33,939 bases of DNA from assembly GCA_030372865.1 (NCBI GenBank), contig JAUCQE010000648.1, positions 1 through 33,939 on the forward strand, written 5' to 3'. Both the position numbers and the translations under genes were made by a program. How positions within the stretch are numbered: position 1 is the first letter of the stretch; every line of letters begins with the position of its first letter. A model generated the notes under the pieces. It saw only the letters and a program-made list of their open reading frames with translations, was not told the origin of the DNA and searched no databases. Shown piece after piece: positions 1-6,746 of the stretch. The DNA comes from Pyrinomonadaceae bacterium (GTDB lineage: Bacteria > Acidobacteriota > Blastocatellia > Pyrinomonadales > Pyrinomonadaceae).

Positions 1-38
1 CCTTACCCAAAGTTCGGCAAAGAAGCTTTATAGTTACA

Positions 39-59
39 ACTGTGTTACGACTGTGTTAC
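39..59. repeat. short tandem repeat near contig start
   Basis: The 10-mer ACTGTGTTAC occurs twice, 11 bp apart (39-48 and 50-59). It lies downstream of the minus-strand gene that ends at 116. Roughly one helical turn separates the copies. No function can be assigned, and nothing else is recognisable in 1-115. Confidence 0.4.
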
Positions 60-115
60 AGAAGCAGGATAATTCAAAAAAAGTTCATTACCTCGCAATA
101 AAAAATCAATGAATG

Positions 116-703
116 TTACGAGCCGAGCCAAAGGGCCGCGACAACCATTGGAACTCCGACCGCTAACGGAAAAAGATGTTTCGATTCAATATGTTCGTCA
201 ACGCTGAGTAAGCGCATGACGACCGCGAATGGGGTTACTGCGAATAATCCGATCACGCCGCCGAAGCTGGCTCCGAAGATCGCCCCGATCAAGAACAGAA
301 ACAGGCCGCCCAATGCTCCTGATGCCGCACCCCAAGCCAAGCCCACGACTGGTAGAAGTGTTAAATACCAGGACAAACGGAACGACGCAATCCGCTTTTC
401 CCAACGCGCGGCACGACCGCCGAGAAGGTATCCGAAAAATCCGGTCGCGATCGACGCGAGAAACCAAATGCTCCAAAACCCGAGGTTTCGGCTGATATCT
501 TGAATTTCGTACGCAAGTGAAACTCGGGCCGGAACGCTCAACATCGGGACAATACCAAGCAACAGGCCGAAAATTGCATACGCTTTTTCCAGTGAAACAG
601 GCCTAGACATTTCGTCTACGTGTGATTGATGAACTCCGTCATCGTGTTCCATTTCGAAACTGGCGATGCAATGCTCGGCGGTGTTCCGGAAGTCCGAGTT
701 CAT
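116..703 (-). CDS. multi-pass membrane protein of unknown function
   Basis: A 195-residue protein if started at the ATG at 703. A start at 742 is also open and would add 13 residues. I prefer 703 because that ATG overlaps the stop of the upstream gene as TGATG, a classic translational-coupling arrangement, with a purine-rich GAAAGAGC just upstream. About the first 40 residues are polar with several His, Asp and Glu. Hydrophobic segments follow at about 41-59, 76-95, 112-130, 131-165 (probably two) and 178-194. The segments near 121-157 are rich in Gly and Ala (GxxxG-type packing), as in small integral-membrane scaffolds. I do not recognise the family. It probably forms a pair with the upstream gene. 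Confidence 0.6.
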   Translation of the reverse strand: MNSDFRNTAEHCIASFEMEHDDGVHQSHVDEMSRPVSLEKAYAIFGLLLGIVPMLSVPARVSLAYEIQDISRNLGFWSIWFLASIATGFFGYLLGGRAARWEKRIASFRLSWYLTLLPVVGLAWGAASGALGGLFLFLIGAIFGASFGGVIGLFAVTPFAVVMRLLSVDEHIESKHLFPLAVGVPMVVAALWLGS

Positions 704-1419
704 CAATTCAAAGCTCTTTCGGTCTCTTGTTCGGGTATCCATTTGTCCCTCTCCGAATTGGCCGAAAGGCCAATCGACGCATAAATCTTCGTGTCCAATT
801 CTTGTACCGTCGTACGATCTCCGAAATGTTCAGCGATGTCACGCAGACGGGCGATCGACTGCGATCGCGAGTCTGCGTCGCGATCGATCGCGACGACACT
901 TTGGACTGCGTCCTCGGCAGCCGCCGACCGATGCTGCTCAAGCCTCCGGCGATGAATTCGAGCGAGGCATGCCGCTCCTGTAGCCGGATCCGGATGGCCG
1001 GCGACCGAAAGCAACTCGACCCCAGACAACGGCGTTCCGTCGGCCGCCGTCGCTATCGAAATACCTACATATCGCTCGATCGCCTCAGCTCCAGATGAAT
1101 AAACAGCTCCGTTCTCGCCGTGAAAACGCTCCGCTATCAGGGAATCTTTTAAAATATTTACGTTCTCGATGATACGAGCATCCAAACTTCTACGCGTATC
1201 GAAATTAGAGACATCAGCTTCGCCCCGAAGATTCGACAAGAATATCCTGGCCGCACCGACCGGCCAGAGCAGCAAGGCGGAAAAGACGCTAATGACCGTT
1301 GCCGCCCTAAACGGCCGAGGCAATTGGAAAAAGCGATACATGGCGACGGGAGCCCCGAGAGCTGAATAAATGATGACGGCTTCAAATAATGACATCGCCC
1401 GCTTATTGGCAATCACCAT
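703..1419 (-). CDS. membrane-anchored protein of unknown function
   Basis: A 238-residue protein. Hydrophobic segments lie at about 9-28 and 37-58, followed by a charged, Arg- and Ala-rich soluble part of about 180 residues that should sit on one face of the membrane. The opening is ambiguous: ATG at 1419 or the in-frame ATG at codon 9 (1395). Neither has a convincing ribosome binding site. The TGA stop overlaps the ATG of the next gene, so the two are probably translated together. No catalytic motif or known domain is visible. The soluble part contains many Arg and Asp residues and could be a degenerate domain. The reading frame is open with no lesion. Confidence 0.5.
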   Translation of the reverse strand: MVIANKRAMSLFEAVIIYSALGAPVAMYRFFQLPRPFRAATVISVFSALLLWPVGAARIFLSNLRGEADVSNFDTRRSLDARIIENVNILKDSLIAERFHGENGAVYSSGAEAIERYVGISIATAADGTPLSGVELLSVAGHPDPATGAACLARIHRRRLEQHRSAAAEDAVQSVVAIDRDADSRSQSIARLRDIAEHFGDRTTVQELDTKIYASIGLSANSERDKWIPEQETERALN

Positions 1420-1646
1420 TCCCGCGTGACGATATCCGATTTTTTCGTGCTGGTGCGTATTGATACACAGGAAAACACTGCGATCGAGGGAAATATTTCG
1501 GGAACAAAGCGGTGTTCGAATTCGTTACCTAGTTTGGCAGTTCGCAAACTTTCGGCTAATTGCTTTGCAAAATGCAAATTGCGGCCCGGGTCGCAAACAA
1601 TAAAACCGGTTCCAACGCAAAAACGCATTTCCCATTCGTTCTAATT
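1420..1646. other. intergenic region without a supported gene
   Basis: The gap between the minus-strand membrane pair and the 72-residue gene is 323 bp (1420-1742). Short open frames occur on both strands here, but they overlap one another and lack ribosome binding sites. The right part holds the sigma-54-like promoter at 1647. The stretch upstream of it could hold activator sites, but I see no clear palindrome. Confidence 0.5.
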
Positions 1647-1662
1647 TGGCACACGGCTTGCA
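1647..1662 (+). promoter_or_regulatory. sigma-54 (RpoN)-type promoter
   Basis: The sequence TGGCACACGGCTTGCA matches the -24/-12 consensus TGGCACG-N4-TTGCW at every specified position except the seventh (A for G). GG and GC have the required 10-bp spacing. A start near 1673 would give a leader of about 70 nt before the 72-residue gene. This is a sequence match only; no rpoN or enhancer-binding protein lies in the window. Confidence 0.6.
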
Positions 1663-1742
1663 CCAATCGAGAGTGTGGCACTCAGATCCAGAACAGATCG
1701 AAAAATCTGAACGGAATAAGTACAAGGAGGAGATAAAGGTCC

Positions 1743-1961
1743 ATGACTGAGAAAATGAAGATCAAAGTGATCAAGAAGGGGACGGTCAAAGAAGCGGTTC
1801 AGCCGGAGCGGACCGAACTTCGAACCAAGCGTGCAGCGGCTCGCGAAATGGTTGCCAACGTTACCAGTTGGGTCAACGATTTCCAGACCCGCAAGCGTGA
1901 TGAAACGAAGATCGCTTTCGAACAGCTTTTTGCCAATCGTCCGCAGCCTACGGAATCCTAG
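1743..1961 (+). CDS. small charged protein of unknown function
   Basis: A 72-residue, Lys/Arg/Glu-rich protein with no membrane segment, no cysteine and no signal peptide. The start is well supported: AGGAGG lies about 10 bases before the ATG, one of the best ribosome binding sites in the window. Residues 25-60 look like a continuous amphipathic helix with a WVNDF core, and a short Pro-containing tail follows. The gene stands alone, with a sigma-54-like promoter about 80 bp upstream and a hairpin downstream. RpoN control would suggest production under a specific stress or nutrient signal, but that is inference. I do not recognise the family. It could be a small adaptor or nucleic-acid-binding protein. 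Confidence 0.7.
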   Translation: MTEKMKIKVIKKGTVKEAVQPERTELRTKRAAAREMVANVTSWVNDFQTRKRDETKIAFEQLFANRPQPTES

Positions 1962-2017
1962 GCTTTCCGACCATAGAGCAAGCGGGTATTTAGGCAGCAA
2001 TCATACTTTTTCTTACG

Positions 2018-2043
2018 AAAAGACGGTCGTCACGGCCGTCTTT
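2018..2043 (+). terminator. hairpin, probable terminator
   Basis: AAAGACGG pairs with CCGTCTTT across a 9-nt loop. Only three T residues directly follow the stem, so termination may be moderate. It lies 57 bp after the 72-residue gene and before the promoter of the SDR gene. Confidence 0.5.
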
Positions 2044-2082
2044 CCATTTGGTTACGCAAAATATCGGGATTCTAGACGTCAT

Positions 2083-2111
2083 TTGCATGACGGCGGAATT
2101 GATTGTTATCC
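2083..2111 (+). promoter_or_regulatory. sigma-70-type promoter for the SDR-MBL pair
   Basis: TTGCAT and TTATCC are separated by 17 bp. The -10 box ends 35 bp before the ATG. The -35 box resembles others in this window (TTGCAA at 8066, TTGCAT at 31062). Confidence 0.4.
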
Positions 2112-2145
2112 TAGCGGTCACTCAACCTTAGAAAATAATCAAACT

Positions 2146-2907
2146 ATGGAAGGAAAGGTCGCTCTTATTTCAGGAGCTAGCAGCGGTATCGGCCGTGCTG
2201 CGGCTCTTGTTTTCGCCGCGAATGGTTATAACGTCGTCGCTGTCGGCCGCAACGAACATGAGCTCGGTTCGCTCCGCGATGAGGCCCGTGAAATGCCGGG
2301 AACCGTACGAATACACCTCGCTGATATTACCGAAGCGTCTCAAGTCGACCGTCTGATCTCCGAGACCTTGCAGCATCTGGGACGGATCGACGTGCTTGTG
2401 AACTCGGCGGGGATAATCAAGAACGGCAGCATCGAAACGACGACACTGGACGATTGGGACAAGATGATGAACATCAACGTCCGTTCGATGTTCCATTTCA
2501 TGCAAAAGTGCGTACCGCATCTTGAGACGACGAAAGGGAACATCGTCAACGTTTCCAGTATTACAGGCCTCAGAGCATTTCCAGGCGTACTCGCATATTG
2601 CGTCTCAAAAGCGGCCGTAGACCAGCTAACACGCTGTGCAGCACTCGAATTAGCCCCAAAAGGCATCCGTGTCAATGCGGTCAATCCGGGGGTGGTTGTG
2701 TCAAATTTACACAAGCGCGGCGGCATGAATGAAGAGGACTACGAAAAGTTTCTCGAGAATGCAAAAAATACTCATCCGCTTGGCCGCCCGGGTCAGCCTT
2801 CGGATGTTGCCGAGCTCATTTACTTCCTTGCCTCGGAGAAAGCGAGTTGGATAACCGGCGTCACCTATGAGGTCGACGGCGGACGGGGCCAAACCTGCGC
2901 GCGGTAG
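2146..2907 (+). CDS. short-chain dehydrogenase/reductase (SDR)
   Basis: A 253-residue classical SDR, an NAD(P)-dependent oxidoreductase of the cytoplasm; 250 residues is normal for the family. The frame is open further upstream, but the ATG at 2146 places the first beta strand correctly. The cofactor motif GASSGIG is at 10-16, an acidic residue in LAD at 60, NSAG at 86-89 (usually NNAG), the active-site Asn at 110, and Ser138-Tyr151-Lys155 form the catalytic triad. The PG motif after strand 6 (181-182) and a C-terminal VDGG are present. The overall pattern is FabG/glucose-dehydrogenase-like, but substrate cannot be read from sequence. The MBL gene starts 17 bp downstream, so the two form an operon. 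Confidence 0.9.
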   Translation: MEGKVALISGASSGIGRAAALVFAANGYNVVAVGRNEHELGSLRDEAREMPGTVRIHLADITEASQVDRLISETLQHLGRIDVLVNSAGIIKNGSIETTTLDDWDKMMNINVRSMFHFMQKCVPHLETTKGNIVNVSSITGLRAFPGVLAYCVSKAAVDQLTRCAALELAPKGIRVNAVNPGVVVSNLHKRGGMNEEDYEKFLENAKNTHPLGRPGQPSDVAELIYFLASEKASWITGVTYEVDGGRGQTCAR

Positions 2908-2924
2908 CCGCAACGTAGAACATA

Positions 2925-3698
2925 GTGAGACTTCAGCTTTTGCCCAGCACCATCGAAACGAACGGATCAGCCCGCCAAGGGCAACATTTCACGTGTTTCG
3001 TTATCAACGACAACATCGCGTTCGATGCGGGCAGCCTGGCGACATCGGTCACTGACGTCCAGCGGGATAACATTCGGGACATCGTGCTCTCACACGCGCA
3101 CTTGGACCACGTTGCGGGCCTTCCGCTTTTTATAGACGATCTATTTGCGACCCTGACCGCTCCGGTCCGCGTTCACGCAAGTGCGGAAGTTGCCGCCATC
3201 TTGGAACGCGACATCTTTAACTGGTCGATCTACCCGCGGTTTTCCGAGTTGAACAATGAGAATGGGCCCGTTATTGAATATTGCATTTTTGAGGACGGTG
3301 TTCGCTTCAGAGCGGCCGGTGTTGAAATAACGCCGGTGCGTGTGAACCACAAGGTGCCTACCAGCGGCTTTATTATCGAGGATGGAAGCACAAGGATAGC
3401 GATGTCCGGAGACACGGCAGAAATGGATGATTTCTGGCGGGCCATCGGAGAAGCGGGCGAGATCGATGCACTTTTGATCGAGTGCGCATTCCCAAACGAA
3501 CTTGGCGGGCTTGCAAATGCTTCGTATCACCTGACGCCGGAACGCCTGCATTCGGAATTGGAAAAATACCGCCCCGACCGTCCTGTCTATATCATTAATA
3601 TGAAGCCCGCCTATCGAGACAGGATCATCGAGCAGATCGAGTCGAACAGAACCGCAAATGTGGAGATCCTGGAAGTCGGGCGAGTATACGAGTTCTAG
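2925..3698 (+). CDS. MBL-fold hydrolase, class-II cyclic-nucleotide phosphodiesterase-like
   Basis: A 257-residue metallo-beta-lactamase-fold protein starting at a GTG 17 bp after the SDR. The metal-binding motif HAHLDH is at 57-62, followed by VAG as in the class-II cAMP phosphodiesterase signature (yeast PDE1, Vibrio CpdP). Other likely ligands are His142 (VNHKVPT), Asp163 (SGDTA) and His202. The strand that in relatives ends with a His-x-Lys-Pro motif here reads NMKP at 225-228, so a probable metal ligand is replaced by Asn. The protein should be cytoplasmic because no signal peptide is visible. Hydrolysis of cAMP or cGMP is a family-level prediction. With the His change, altered metal occupancy or another phosphoester substrate is possible. 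Confidence 0.8.
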   Translation: MRLQLLPSTIETNGSARQGQHFTCFVINDNIAFDAGSLATSVTDVQRDNIRDIVLSHAHLDHVAGLPLFIDDLFATLTAPVRVHASAEVAAILERDIFNWSIYPRFSELNNENGPVIEYCIFEDGVRFRAAGVEITPVRVNHKVPTSGFIIEDGSTRIAMSGDTAEMDDFWRAIGEAGEIDALLIECAFPNELGGLANASYHLTPERLHSELEKYRPDRPVYIINMKPAYRDRIIEQIESNRTANVEILEVGRVYEF

Positions 3699-3943
3699 CC
3701 CTTTCGGGCGACAGCCTTTTGAAAGTTTAACGGCTCGAATGCCCCGCGACGATGCTCGTCAGGGAAGTCGTAAAGAGTTACACGGCCATTCGCAAGAACG
3801 GTCTTTATCCTGAAGGTCCTTTCTTCGGCGTTTTTCCCGGGCATTATCTCGGCACGAAATGTTACGAGCATCTCGGGCCTTGCCCAGACGTCGCTTTTTG
3901 CAGGTTTCCGATCTACTTTTGGCCTCTTTTTGAATATTGGCAT
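3695..3943 (-). CDS. small protein of unknown function
   Basis: An 82-residue basic protein. Residues 25-70 alternate hydrophobic and polar residues as in a small beta barrel (TFRIKTVLANGRVTLYDF), which would fit an SH3- or PilZ-like fold, but I cannot name it. The ATG abuts the TAA of the upstream small gene (TAAATG), so they are translationally coupled. The end overlaps the convergent MBL gene by 4 bp. No signal peptide or membrane segment is seen. The coupling and the coherent protein pattern support a real gene. Confidence 0.6.
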   Translation of the reverse strand: MPIFKKRPKVDRKPAKSDVWARPEMLVTFRAEIMPGKNAEERTFRIKTVLANGRVTLYDFPDEHRRGAFEPLNFQKAVARKG

Positions 3944-4108
3944 TTAATCTTCAGGCTCCGGTTTTCTCTTATACTTCGAACCCCGGCCCGCCGGGTGCAC
4001 CTTCTCCTCCGGCTTGTCTTGCCCGAGTTTGCGGCTGGGCGGTGCGGTCGGTTTACGAATAGAATCGAAAACCGGACGCTCAGGTTTCTTCTTGGTACGC
4101 GAACCCAT
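3944..4108 (-). CDS. very small basic protein of unknown function
   Basis: 54 residues from the ATG at 4108, very rich in Lys, Arg and Pro (TKKKPERPVF, then SKYKRKPEPE), and probably disordered. The frame is open upstream to 4246, but the upstream part looks non-coding. A TATAAT -10 box lies 7 bp before this ATG, so a longer start would precede transcription. The TAA stop abuts the ATG of the next gene. A nucleic-acid- or ribosome-associated role is possible from composition alone. The family is not recognised. Confidence 0.5.
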   Translation of the reverse strand: MGSRTKKKPERPVFDSIRKPTAPPSRKLGQDKPEEKVHPAGRGSKYKRKPEPED

Positions 4109-4115
4109 CGCCTGA

Positions 4116-4143
4116 ATTATATCAGAGCCGGAACCGCGGCAAC
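4116..4143 (-). promoter_or_regulatory. promoter giving a nearly leaderless mRNA
   Basis: Read on the minus strand, TATAAT (4121-4116) is preceded by a TTGCC-containing -35 region about 15-16 bp away. Transcription would start at about 4109, next to the ATG at 4108. The small gene pair would then be made from a leaderless or nearly leaderless transcript. Confidence 0.4.
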
Positions 4144-4181
4144 GGCCGATCGATGGGACAAATCCGTTGAGCGGCATCGGA

Positions 4182-4210
4182 TTGACAAGAAATTTCAAAA
4201 TTCGCACTAT
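4182..4210 (+). promoter_or_regulatory. sigma-70-type promoter
   Basis: A perfect TTGACA is followed after 17 bp by CACTAT, a weak -10 box. The predicted start is about 18 bp before the ATG at 4235. It is divergent from the promoter of the small gene pair. Confidence 0.45.
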
Positions 4211-4234
4211 TAAGGTCACGTTTGCGGGATTCGA

Positions 4235-5200
4235 ATGCCTGAACATTTTTCAAATCATCGATCGCGCGGGCCGGTGCGGATATCGGGCGGCTCGAGGGAA
4301 CAGCGATTCCGGAAGCCTTTCTGGTTTCCGGCATCGAATTATTATGCCCTGACGGCGGCCTCGACGATGGGAACATTCTTCCTCTTATGGGGAATGCTTC
4401 AGGATACGAACAATGAAACCCCATGGATCGACGCGGGGCTTGGGGCGAGCATCGTCCTCGGAAGCGCGGTTTTCATTAGGGAAATACTGCTTGTACGAAC
4501 GCGGCGTCGCATCCGTGAAGCAGAGAGGCAGCTCGACCGCAGCCTATCTGCGTTTCCCGCATCGCTGATACGTGGCCACGATGAGTCGAAGCTTACGCTC
4601 GAAAAGAACGCAGCACTTGTACGCCATATAAGGAAGAAATCCGAGGCGGCGAAAGTCCTCGGACGCCTGCCGGACGGGCACCGCGAGGTTTTTGACCTTT
4701 GCGATGAATACCTTCAAATGGTCGCGAGCGAACTGCCGACGGTTGCCGCCGGGTCTCCGAGATTGGCGGCATTCCGCAATGGGAATGAGGTCGTGCGGGG
4801 ATATCACCGCTATCATTTGATGAAATGGGCCGAAATAGAAGCGAAAGCCCTTACCCACCAAGCGAACAGCCGTGATAGAATAGTCGAGAGCCTTCGCGCT
4901 ACGCAGCAGGCGGTCGATGTCGTCGATTTCGCTCTTCGGTATTACCCGGAAGAAGCTGAACTTCTCGACTCCTTGGACGTGCTGAATCATTTGGTCGACT
5001 CCTTGAAGGTCAAGGATCTGGTCGAAAAGGCTGAGAGAGCAGCGATCAAGGGGAATAGTAAACGGGCACGGAACCTTTACACGGATGCCCTCTACATTCT
5101 TGATCGTTCAGACCGTTTGACCCGGGAAGCAGGTGATGCTGCCGAAAAGATCAGGTCAGAGATCGAGAAACTGGATGCTTTATCGGCAAATGCCGACTGA
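4235..5200 (+). CDS. two-TM protein with a long helical cytoplasmic domain
   Basis: A 321-residue protein. After a basic N-terminus of about 35 residues, hydrophobic segments lie at about 37-55 and 65-82. A helical region of about 235 residues follows, rich in Arg, Glu, Leu and Ala with heptad-like patterns. The last 60 residues (AERAAIKGNSKRARNLYTDA and onward) look like a TPR-type helical pair. Both membrane segments are close together, so N- and C-terminal parts should face the cytoplasm. No enzyme motif is visible. The zinc-ribbon gene starts 26 bp downstream, which suggests co-transcription. I do not recognise the family. It could be a membrane scaffold. Confidence 0.65.
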   Translation: MPEHFSNHRSRGPVRISGGSREQRFRKPFWFPASNYYALTAASTMGTFFLLWGMLQDTNNETPWIDAGLGASIVLGSAVFIREILLVRTRRRIREAERQLDRSLSAFPASLIRGHDESKLTLEKNAALVRHIRKKSEAAKVLGRLPDGHREVFDLCDEYLQMVASELPTVAAGSPRLAAFRNGNEVVRGYHRYHLMKWAEIEAKALTHQANSRDRIVESLRATQQAVDVVDFALRYYPEEAELLDSLDVLNHLVDSLKVKDLVEKAERAAIKGNSKRARNLYTDALYILDRSDRLTREAGDAAEKIRSEIEKLDALSANAD

Positions 5201-5226
5201 TCGTTCGAGCGATCTGCGTTTCAATA

Positions 5227-5433
5227 ATGATTTCCCAAAAATGTCCCAAATGTCGCAGTTCCAGGATCCGCAAAGGATATCGGCCGACTCCGTTCTGGTC
5301 AAAATTATTGTTTAGATACAACCTTCTTTGTGACTCCTGCAATTTAGAATTCAAAGGTTTTGCGGTACCGTTCACAGTCAATACCCATTACAGCAAGCGA
5401 CGGAAGCAGCGCTCGAACGAGGCGACACGCTGA
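5227..5433 (+). CDS. small zinc-ribbon protein
   Basis: A 68-residue protein with CPKC at 6-9 and CDSC at 35-38, a four-cysteine zinc ribbon with a 25-residue spacing. The sequence between (RIRKGYRPTPFWSKLLFRYN) is basic and aromatic, as in small zinc ribbons of the type CPxC...CxxC that occur often in Acidobacteria and Proteobacteria. The C-terminus is basic (HYSKRRKQR). Nucleic-acid or protein binding is plausible but not shown. The gene lies 26 bp after the previous gene and 13 bp before the polysaccharide-export gene. Confidence 0.7.
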   Translation: MISQKCPKCRSSRIRKGYRPTPFWSKLLFRYNLLCDSCNLEFKGFAVPFTVNTHYSKRRKQRSNEATR

Positions 5434-5446
5434 CAACTCGGTCCGC

Positions 5447-6421
5447 ATGCGGTTTTACGGGATATTACTTCGCGTTTTGGCCAGCCTGGCAATAGTTGCC
5501 TTGCCGATATCAAGCGCATTGCCGCAATCCTCCAACGACCTGTCTAGACGCGCAGCCGAACTTATTCATTACGGCGACCTGATCGATATCGACGTGGTCG
5601 GCAGCTTTGAGTACGACTGGCGTGGCACCTTAACTCAAGAAGGTTTTATAGATGGAAACGAGCGGCTGCAGTAACCGGTCTTTGCCTTATGCAAGAACGA
5701 AGGAGACGTCGCGACACAGGTCGCTGCCCAGCTTTCCAAGTTCCTTCGTGACCCGCAGGTGACCGTCCGTGTCCTTGACCGATCGAGTCGGCCGCAGGTC
5801 CTGCTGACCGGGGCCGTCAGAACGCCGCTTCGTTTTCAGCTCCGCCGAAATCCGCGATTGAACGAATTATTGATCCGTACCGGCGGTATCACGGATCTTG
5901 CCAGCGGCGAGATCTCGATATTCCGCCCTGTTGGCACGGCCTGCGTCGCCGACGGCATTGACTTCGTTCCGCGAAAAGAGCCCGCGACGCTTTCACTCAA
6001 GATCGCCGACCTTTTGAAAGGCGTTGAGTCGGCGAATCCGATCATTGAAAGCGGCGATATTGTGGAAGTCGTGCCTGCCTGGCCCGTTTACGTTATCGGA
6101 GGAGTGAACAATCCGATGCAGCTCTCGCTGAGGTCGGAGTTGACGGTCTCTAGGGCAGTGGCGGCAGCGGGCGGTATTGCGAAAGACGGTGTTTCGGGAA
6201 CTGCGACGATCTTTCGCCGCCGCGATGGCCGTTCGCAGGTTATAGACGTGGACTTGTCGAAAATCGAGGGCGGAAGTGAGGAAGACATCCCGCTTGCAGC
6301 CTATGACATCGTAGAGGTGCCGCAAAAGGGGAAGGAAAAACGAAAATTCCCGCCGGTGATCGACGATCAGTCGGCGAACCGGCTCTCAGGAGACCAACTT
6401 CCGATGCGGGTCATTGATTAG
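5447..6421 (+). pseudogene. polysaccharide export protein (SLBB) with in-frame stop
   Basis: Wza-type outer-membrane polysaccharide export protein. A signal peptide is seen from the ATG at 5447 (RFYGILLRVLASLAIVALP). The polysaccharide-export domain starts around IHYGDLIDIDV and continues past the lesion (PVFALCKNEGDVATQVA, then VTVRVLDR). Two SLBB domains follow, beginning near VLLTGAVRTP and VYVIGGVNNP. A TAA at 5672-5674 interrupts the first domain after ERLQ. The frame resumes unchanged with PVFALC, so one base explains it, for example GAA to TAA. The intact protein would be about 324 residues. No glycosyltransferases, Wzc or Wzx/Wzy are nearby, so it is an orphan export gene. Alternatives are a sequence error or readthrough. 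Confidence 0.8.
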
Positions 6422-6451
6422 CAGGCCGAGGCTGAACGGACGGATGTTGTC

Positions 6452-6480
6452 TTGAGCCGAAAAATTTGATTTACTAAGAA
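6452..6480 (+). promoter_or_regulatory. sigma-70-type promoter
   Basis: TTGAGC and TAAGAA are separated by 17 bp, ending 37 bp before the small membrane protein gene at 6518. It would drive that gene and the matrixin behind it. Confidence 0.4.
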
Positions 6481-6517
6481 GATACCGCTTTTCGAGGAAG
6501 CGACTATCGTTCCGTCT

Positions 6518-6730
6518 ATGTCTAAATCATCGAAGAAACTTGGCCGCCGTTCGGTCGCATTGTTGTGGTTGGTCGCAGTAGCGATCGTGATCGGAGTGCT
6601 CATCGCCATTGAGCAGATCCCTGTGCTTTATTTACTTGCGACGCTAGCTCTCGTTGCTCTTCTTTTGCTCGTTGCTTATTCCGATCTGGAGTCGGTCGGA
6701 CGCGGCGACCACGAGGAGGCAGCCGGCTAG
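6518..6730 (+). CDS. small two-TM membrane protein
   Basis: 70 residues: a basic start (SKSSKKLGRR), two hydrophobic segments at about 12-31 and 35-54 separated by a short turn (EQIP), and an acidic tail (DLESVGRGDHEE). By the positive-inside rule the N-terminus is cytoplasmic, and a hairpin topology is likely. No known family is recognised. The matrixin starts 16 bp after its stop, so they share a transcript; a role in secretion or immunity for the protease is possible but unsupported. Confidence 0.6.
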   Translation: MSKSSKKLGRRSVALLWLVAVAIVIGVLIAIEQIPVLYLLATLALVALLLLVAYSDLESVGRGDHEEAAG

Positions 6731-6746
6731 GCGTTACTGCCAGCTG

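Noticed and set aside
1413-1628. Short minus-strand frame upstream of the 238-residue gene
   Set aside because: No ribosome binding site, no protein-like pattern, and a competing frame of similar length on the other strand.
2925-3698. Ribonuclease Z or glyoxalase II assignment for the MBL protein
   Set aside because: HAHLDHVAG and the surrounding pattern fit class-II cyclic-nucleotide phosphodiesterases better; RNase Z has HxHGDH and glyoxalase II THxHxDH.
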